Origin: Natrinema salinisoli
GTDB lineage: Archaea > Halobacteriota > Halobacteria > Halobacteriales > Natrialbaceae
Direction of reading: 5' to 3'
DNA: 64,000 nt
Assembly: GCF_020405205.1 (NCBI RefSeq)
Contig: NZ_CP084469.1
Coordinates: 1,860,001-1,924,000, forward strand
Of the stretch, positions 60,346-64,000 are shown in pieces. Every line of letters starts with the position of its first letter. Positions within the stretch are counted from its first letter, which is position 1. The position numbers and the translations under genes were made by a program. Below the pieces are notes generated by a model, which was not told the DNA's origin, did not search any database, and saw only the letters and a list, made by a program, of their open reading frames with translations.

Positions 60346-61566
60346 ATGGAGACGAACACGGACGACGACATCCCGGTCACGATCCTCTCTGGGAATTTGG
60401 GTGCCGGGAAGACGACGCTTCTCAATCACCTGCTCTCGAACGCCGGCGATCGGACGCTAGCGGTCCTCGTCAACGACATGGGCGAGGTCAACGTCGACGC
60501 CGAACTCGTCGCCGAAGGCTCGGAACTCGAGCTCGACGACGGCGTGACGGAGCTCTCGAACGGCTGTATCTGCTGTGAACTCCAGGACGATCTCGAGACG
60601 GCCGTCGTCAGGCTGGCCCGCGACCGCTCGTTCGACCACCTCGTCGTCGAATCGTCGGGCATCTCCGAGCCCGCACCCGTCGCGCGGCTGTTCACGACCG
60701 AGTCCCGCGTCGCCGCGCTCTACGACGTCGACACGCTCGTGACCGTCCTCGACACGCCCGCGTTCCTCGAGGCCTTCGCGGGGGAGGAACGACCCGAGCG
60801 TCGGGGGAGCGAGGACGACCGGCCGCTCTCGGACCTGCTCGTCGAACAGGTCGAGGTCTCGAACCTCGTCCTGCTCAACAAGGCCGATCTGTGCTCCGAG
60901 GGGGAACTCGCCGAGGCCGAGGAACTCGTCGGTGCGCTCCAGCCCGACGCGGAGACGATCCGCACGGAGTTCTCGGCGGTCGATCCGGACCGACTACTCG
61001 GCGCCGGCCTGTTCGACGCCGGCCGAGTGAACGACCTGCCGGGCTGGAAACGCGCGCTCGAGTCGGACGACGGGCACGAGCACGATCACGGACACGACGG
61101 GGACGACCACGGCGGCCATCACCACCCCGACGAGGTATACGGCGTCTCGTCGTTCGTCTATCGGTCGCGACGGCCGTTCCACCCCGAGCGGTTCGACGAG
61201 TTCCTCCGGGAGCTCCCGCGATCGATCGTCCGTGCGAAGGGGACCGCGTGGCTCGCCGACAACGAGATGCGCGTGACGATCGCCCAGGCCGGCCCGTCGA
61301 TCAGAGCGACCGCGCAGGGACCCTGGATCGCCAGCCTCCCCGAGGTCGAACGCGACATGTATCGATCGAACCGACCGAACCTCGAGTGGCACGACGAGCA
61401 CGGCGACCGCCGGACCGAACTCGTCTTCATCGGGACCGACTACGACGAAGGAGCGCTTCGGACGGCGCTCGAGGACGCGCTCGTCACTGACGACGAGTGG
61501 GAGACGGATTTCGACGGGCCGTTCCCGGACGAACAGGGCGAGGAAACGGTCGTTCGAGAGCCGTAA
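60346..61566 (+). CDS. CobW/COG0523-type GTP-dependent metallochaperone
   Basis: 406 residues. P-loop GNLGAGKT at 17-24, the C-x-C-C metal motif at C74-C76-C77 ('NGCICCELQDDL'), 'LLNKADLCSE' (N-K-x-D), and a His-rich loop around residues 243-262 ('HEHDHGHDGDDHGGHHH'), then a C-terminal CobW_C domain ('YGVSSFVYRSRRPFHPERFDEFL'). His-rich loops are typical of zinc-handling members. It probably transfers zinc to client enzymes. Confidence 0.93.
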   Translation: METNTDDDIPVTILSGNLGAGKTTLLNHLLSNAGDRTLAVLVNDMGEVNVDAELVAEGSELELDDGVTELSNGCICCELQDDLETAVVRLARDRSFDHLVVESSGISEPAPVARLFTTESRVAALYDVDTLVTVLDTPAFLEAFAGEERPERRGSEDDRPLSDLLVEQVEVSNLVLLNKADLCSEGELAEAEELVGALQPDAETIRTEFSAVDPDRLLGAGLFDAGRVNDLPGWKRALESDDGHEHDHGHDGDDHGGHHHPDEVYGVSSFVYRSRRPFHPERFDEFLRELPRSIVRAKGTAWLADNEMRVTIAQAGPSIRATAQGPWIASLPEVERDMYRSNRPNLEWHDEHGDRRTELVFIGTDYDEGALRTALEDALVTDDEWETDFDGPFPDEQGEETVVREP

Positions 61567-61637
61567 CGACGGGTCGAGTTCGAGCGACAGGCGGGGAGCT
61601 CGATTTCTGGGGATGAGGGGGAGAAAACGGAGACCGA

Positions 61638-61841
61638 TCAGCAGGCGCAGTCGCGACCGCTCGAGCGTTCGAAGCGCATCTCGTCTCCGCAATCCGGACA
61701 GACCGGATCGCCCTCGAGGTCGACGTCCCTGATCCGAACGGCGCAGTCGTCACACCAGTAGGCGCCTTCGGAGCCGTCGTCGGGGCGGCCCTTCGGCGAG
61801 GGCGACGCGAGCGCCGATTTCATCGATTCGATGAGTCCCAT
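61638..61841 (-). CDS. Small zinc-ribbon protein (67 aa)
   Basis: 67 residues. Helical N-terminus 'MGLIESMKSALASPSPKG', then C30-x2-C33 and C48-x2-C51 forming a zinc ribbon, and a terminal 'GRDCAC' with C65 and C67. Pattern and length fit an uncharacterised haloarchaeal family. It is convergent with the CobW gene, which may be coincidence. No own function known. Confidence 0.68.
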   Translation of the reverse strand: MGLIESMKSALASPSPKGRPDDGSEGAYWCDDCAVRIRDVDLEGDPVCPDCGDEMRFERSSGRDCAC

Positions 61842-61949
61842 AGTCGACGGTTCACCTGTGGCGGAAATAACGTTGTGCTACTGTGTGTCAGAGACACACG
61901 ACCGCGTACTTGCAACCAGTTCGGAATCGGTTCGCCGTGACGGAGTCGG

Positions 61950-62270
61950 TCATCCAACGACGAGCGGCACTGCGAGCGCGATCAGGATCACCGTGAGGAT
62001 CGGAATCAGGTAGAACAGTCGCTCGGCGCGGACCGCCGACGGCACGCAACCGGCCGTCTCCGGACAAAACGTCCACACCTGTCGATAGAAGGCACCGATC
62101 GCGACGACGGCGAACAGCGCCGCGGAGAGTCCGATCGCGATCTCGAGTGACAAACCGAGCGCCTGACCGTACAGCGGACCGAACGACAGCAGGACCATGA
62201 AGGCGAGCCCGACAACCACGAAGAAGGGCACGGGATCGACGTGAGAGCCCTGACGGTTTCGCAGGTGCAT
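61950..62270 (-). CDS. Small membrane protein (106 aa), three helices
   Basis: 106 residues. After MHLRNRQGSHVDP come helices at about 14-34, 41-60 and 84-104, with a Cys-containing loop 'FYRQVWTFCPETAGCVPS' between the second and third. Two Cys (C69, C75) on one side might form a disulfide. Haloarchaeal orphan in style; function unknown. Confidence 0.65.
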   Translation of the reverse strand: MHLRNRQGSHVDPVPFFVVVGLAFMVLLSFGPLYGQALGLSLEIAIGLSAALFAVVAIGAFYRQVWTFCPETAGCVPSAVRAERLFYLIPILTVILIALAVPLVVG

Positions 62271-62369
62271 ACTGGTCGTTGTCCGCCGAAGGACAAAGAG
62301 CTATAGCATGTTTTGATCGCCCGAATTCAGCGCCCCGGTTCACGGAACGGACGGGGAGAACAGCGAACA

Positions 62370-62376
62370 GTATAAG
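62370..62376 (+). promoter_or_regulatory. TATA box of the 76-residue membrane protein
   Basis: GTATAAG, 24-30 nt before the ATG at 62400. Confidence 0.5.
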
Positions 62377-62399
62377 TGGCGGTGACGACCTCTCCCTGT

Positions 62400-62630
62400 A
62401 TGAGCGATGGTGACACCGAGCGAGATGATGACGGGTTCGAGGCCGGCGTGTCGTCTTCGCAGGGTGACCCCCGCGTCCTGATCGCGATGAACGTCGTGCT
62501 TTCCACGCTATTCGCGTGGTCGATCGTCTGGGGGCTGTCGTTCATCGGAGCCGTCGAGTTCGGGCTCATCAACGTCGCAACGGCCGCGATACTCCTGTTC
62601 GCGATGACGTATCTCGTGACGATGTCGTAG
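62400..62630 (+). CDS. Small membrane protein (76 aa), two helices
   Basis: 76 residues from the ATG at 62400: an acidic 25-residue N-terminus (MSDGDTERDDDGFEAG) and two hydrophobic helices ('VVLSTLFAWSIVWGLSFIG' and 'INVATAAILLFAMTYLVTM'). Same build as a widespread short haloarchaeal membrane family. The upstream TATA box supports this start over one 24 nt earlier. Confidence 0.7.
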   Translation: MSDGDTERDDDGFEAGVSSSQGDPRVLIAMNVVLSTLFAWSIVWGLSFIGAVEFGLINVATAAILLFAMTYLVTMS

Positions 62631-62651
62631 GCGGTGTCGGCCGGAATCGGA

Positions 62652-62888
62652 CTACCGCCCGTAAATCAGTCGTCGACCGAAGTCGTCGAGTCGCTCGCTG
62701 ACGCGCCCGGCCCAGGCACCCGGCGATATCCGTCGAAGCTCGTCGTCCTCCACCTCGATGGCGGACTCGCCGAACGGGTCGCGGGTTCCTTCGCCGTCAC
62801 CATCGCCGTCGTCCTCGCCGGACGACGCGACGTCGACGACCGTCGACATCGAACACCGGCCGCAGCTTTCGGTCTTTTTGCCTCCCAT
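62652..62888 (-). CDS. Small acidic haloarchaeal protein with a CxxC start (78 aa)
   Basis: 78 residues from the ATG at 62888: MGGKKTESCGRCSMSTVV, then an Asp/Glu/Gly-rich stretch and a C-terminal helix 'VEDDELRRISPGAWAGRVSERLDDFG'. The 'CGRC' pair (C9, C12) could bind a metal. A minus-strand TATA-like element near 62918-62926 fits this start; Met14 (62849) is an alternative. Function unknown. Confidence 0.6.
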   Translation of the reverse strand: MGGKKTESCGRCSMSTVVDVASSGEDDGDGDGEGTRDPFGESAIEVEDDELRRISPGAWAGRVSERLDDFGRRLIYGR

Positions 62889-63103
62889 GTGAATCCCTTG
62901 CACGAGAATACGTCTCCGGCGGCTAAAATCTACCGACCGGTCGACGGGGACGACAAATGGCCGACCGTATCGGGAACGGACCCACCGACGAATATTTGAT
63001 ACCCCGACGGTAACCGGTGGTATGAGAGATTGGGTCATGGTATCGAAGCGAACGGAACGGCTGCTAAGCCCCGAACGAACGCCGTCACGGCCGCAAGCAC
63101 GCG

Positions 63104-63712
63104 ATGAATGACGAGGCGACGCCGGCGGAACTCCCGGCCGAGATCCGCGAGGCGGTCCCCGACTGGGAGGACGAGTATCTCGACCGGGTCTCCGACCGGC
63201 TGATGTACAACTACGACCTCGAGAAGGACCGTCGCGTCGCCGGCGAGCGGTGGGATCTCTACGGAGAGATGCGCGTACTCAGCCAGAAGCAGTTCTTCCA
63301 CCCGTCGCTGAGTTACGGCGATCACGAGGCCGAAGAGTACCTCTTCGCCCGGCGCGAGTCGCGGCCGACGGTCGCGGAACTCGAGCGACTCGTCGAGCTC
63401 GGCCACGACCTCGCCGACGAGCACGTCGTGGCCGACGAGGAACATTTCGGGACGGACTTCACGTTCGTCCTCGTCGCCGACGAGATAGCCGACGACGTCC
63501 GCGAGTTCGTCGCGGACTTCCGCGACCGCACGTTGCTGAAGTTCGGCTACCACGGCCACTACGAGATCAATCTCGTCGTCGTCGCCCCGAAATCCGACGA
63601 CCACGTCGGCAGCGAGGCCGCCGACGTTCTGGAAGCGTTTACCCTCTGGGAGGACGTGAGCACCCCCGACGAAGGGATACTGTCGCGGTTCGCGAAACGG
63701 TTCTGGCAGTAG
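63104..63712 (+). CDS. Haloarchaeal protein of unknown function (202 aa)
   Basis: 202 residues, no membrane helix. 'WEDEYLDRVSDRLMYNYDLEKDRRVAGERWDLYGEMRVLSQKQFFHPSLSYGDHEAEEYLFARR', 'DEIADDVREFVADFRDRTLLKFGYHGHYEINLVVVAPKSDDHV' and a polar end. The pattern 'GERWDLYGEM' and 'FGYHGHYEINLVVV' suggests a conserved haloarchaeal family with an alpha/beta fold; not recognised further. Confidence 0.68.
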   Translation: MNDEATPAELPAEIREAVPDWEDEYLDRVSDRLMYNYDLEKDRRVAGERWDLYGEMRVLSQKQFFHPSLSYGDHEAEEYLFARRESRPTVAELERLVELGHDLADEHVVADEEHFGTDFTFVLVADEIADDVREFVADFRDRTLLKFGYHGHYEINLVVVAPKSDDHVGSEAADVLEAFTLWEDVSTPDEGILSRFAKRFWQ

Positions 63713-64000
63713 GGCTGCTCCGACCGCCTGCGGAGAGCGACTCACGAGGATGTCGGCGACGAACTCGGCTATGTTCTCCAGATCGCGGGGCCCCTTCCAG
63801 GAACCGAGGCGGAACTCGTCGACGGCATACCGGAAGCGTTCGAACCGGCCATCAGAACGCGGTCGATTTCCCTCCCGTTGCTGTTCGGTACTGCCGTCTG
63901 TCAGCCAGGTGCGCAAAGAAAACGAACGGCGATCGATCGATGTTAGTCGTCGCTCGGTTCGGCTGCGGGGGTCTCGGGTCCGCGACGGACTGACTGAATG
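63713..64000. other. Unassigned right end of the window
   Basis: 288 bases. Two short frames, one on each strand (about 63717-63916), have protein-like composition, such as 'FRLGSWKGPRDLENIAEFVADIL' on the minus strand, but neither has a good start and they match nothing recognised. Could be the decayed edge of a gene or non-coding. Confidence 0.3.

Noticed and set aside
1-64000. CRISPR array, rRNA, tRNA or integrase with attachment site
   Set aside because: No regular spaced repeats, no tRNA-like folds and no integrase or complete transposase were seen on either strand by eye.

Overview
The window looks like a piece of a haloarchaeal main chromosome (class Halobacteria, probably order Natrialbales). 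GC is high with strong third-position bias, predicted proteins are acidic, many genes start within a few bases of an expected transcription start (TATA box about 25-30 nt upstream, no Shine-Dalgarno), and the gene content is archaeal: AglB tail, L40e, Taw1, CTP-type RibK, Trm1, Pth2, type IV UDG, Tsr3, CobW, Get3/ArsA. No rRNA, tRNA, CRISPR array or intact insertion sequence was found.

Layout. 1-1.8 kb: end of the oligosaccharyltransferase gene aglB, a DUF368 membrane protein and a 44-residue one-helix protein. 2-9.7 kb (minus strand): glpA-glpB-glpC followed by an Orc1/Cdc6-like protein that overlaps glpC and has a damaged P-loop, then a 690-residue CHAT protease-like protein; a double hairpin resembling an IS200/IS605-type right end abuts the CHAT stop. 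Divergent from glpA are glpK and a polytopic protein proposed to be the glycerol facilitator. 12.8-18.8 kb: a Tat-exported cyclase-family protein, phosphoglycolate phosphatase, two membrane-associated orphans, Taw1 and a DICT-domain protein. 18.8-30.0 kb (minus strand): a cell-surface glycan cluster with three glycosyltransferases, four alkaline-phosphatase-superfamily enzymes, a polysaccharide pyruvyl transferase and a flippase. 30.6-33.1 kb: ribK-ribB and ilvE. 33.4-50 kb: housekeeping and small genes (DUF502, an MFS carrier, SpoIIM fusion, tandem zinc ribbons, Tsr3, L40e, MBL, DUF99, UDG, HisH, SWIM, Trm1, BrkB, Dcd). 50-64 kb: an exported ferritin-like protein, ZIP transporter, Pth2, a FilR1-type regulator with a palindromic operator candidate, a membrane-anchored spermidine-synthase-like protein, YchF, an ArsA/Get3 ATPase with a coupled small partner, a CobW zinc chaperone and several small membrane or zinc-ribbon proteins.

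How the genes work together. GlpX-like and GlpK would import and phosphorylate glycerol, and GlpABC would oxidise glycerol 3-phosphate into the quinone pool. The unexplained part is why an Orc-like pseudo-ATPase and a CHAT protease are appended to that operon. The glycan cluster supplies glycosyl transfer, decoration or trimming (sulfatase/phosphodiesterase fold enzymes, pyruvyl ketal) and membrane flipping; AglB, partly visible at the left edge, could be the transferase that uses its product. The two most interesting loci are the glp/Orc-like/CHAT unit and the glycan operon rich in alkaline-phosphatase-superfamily enzymes.
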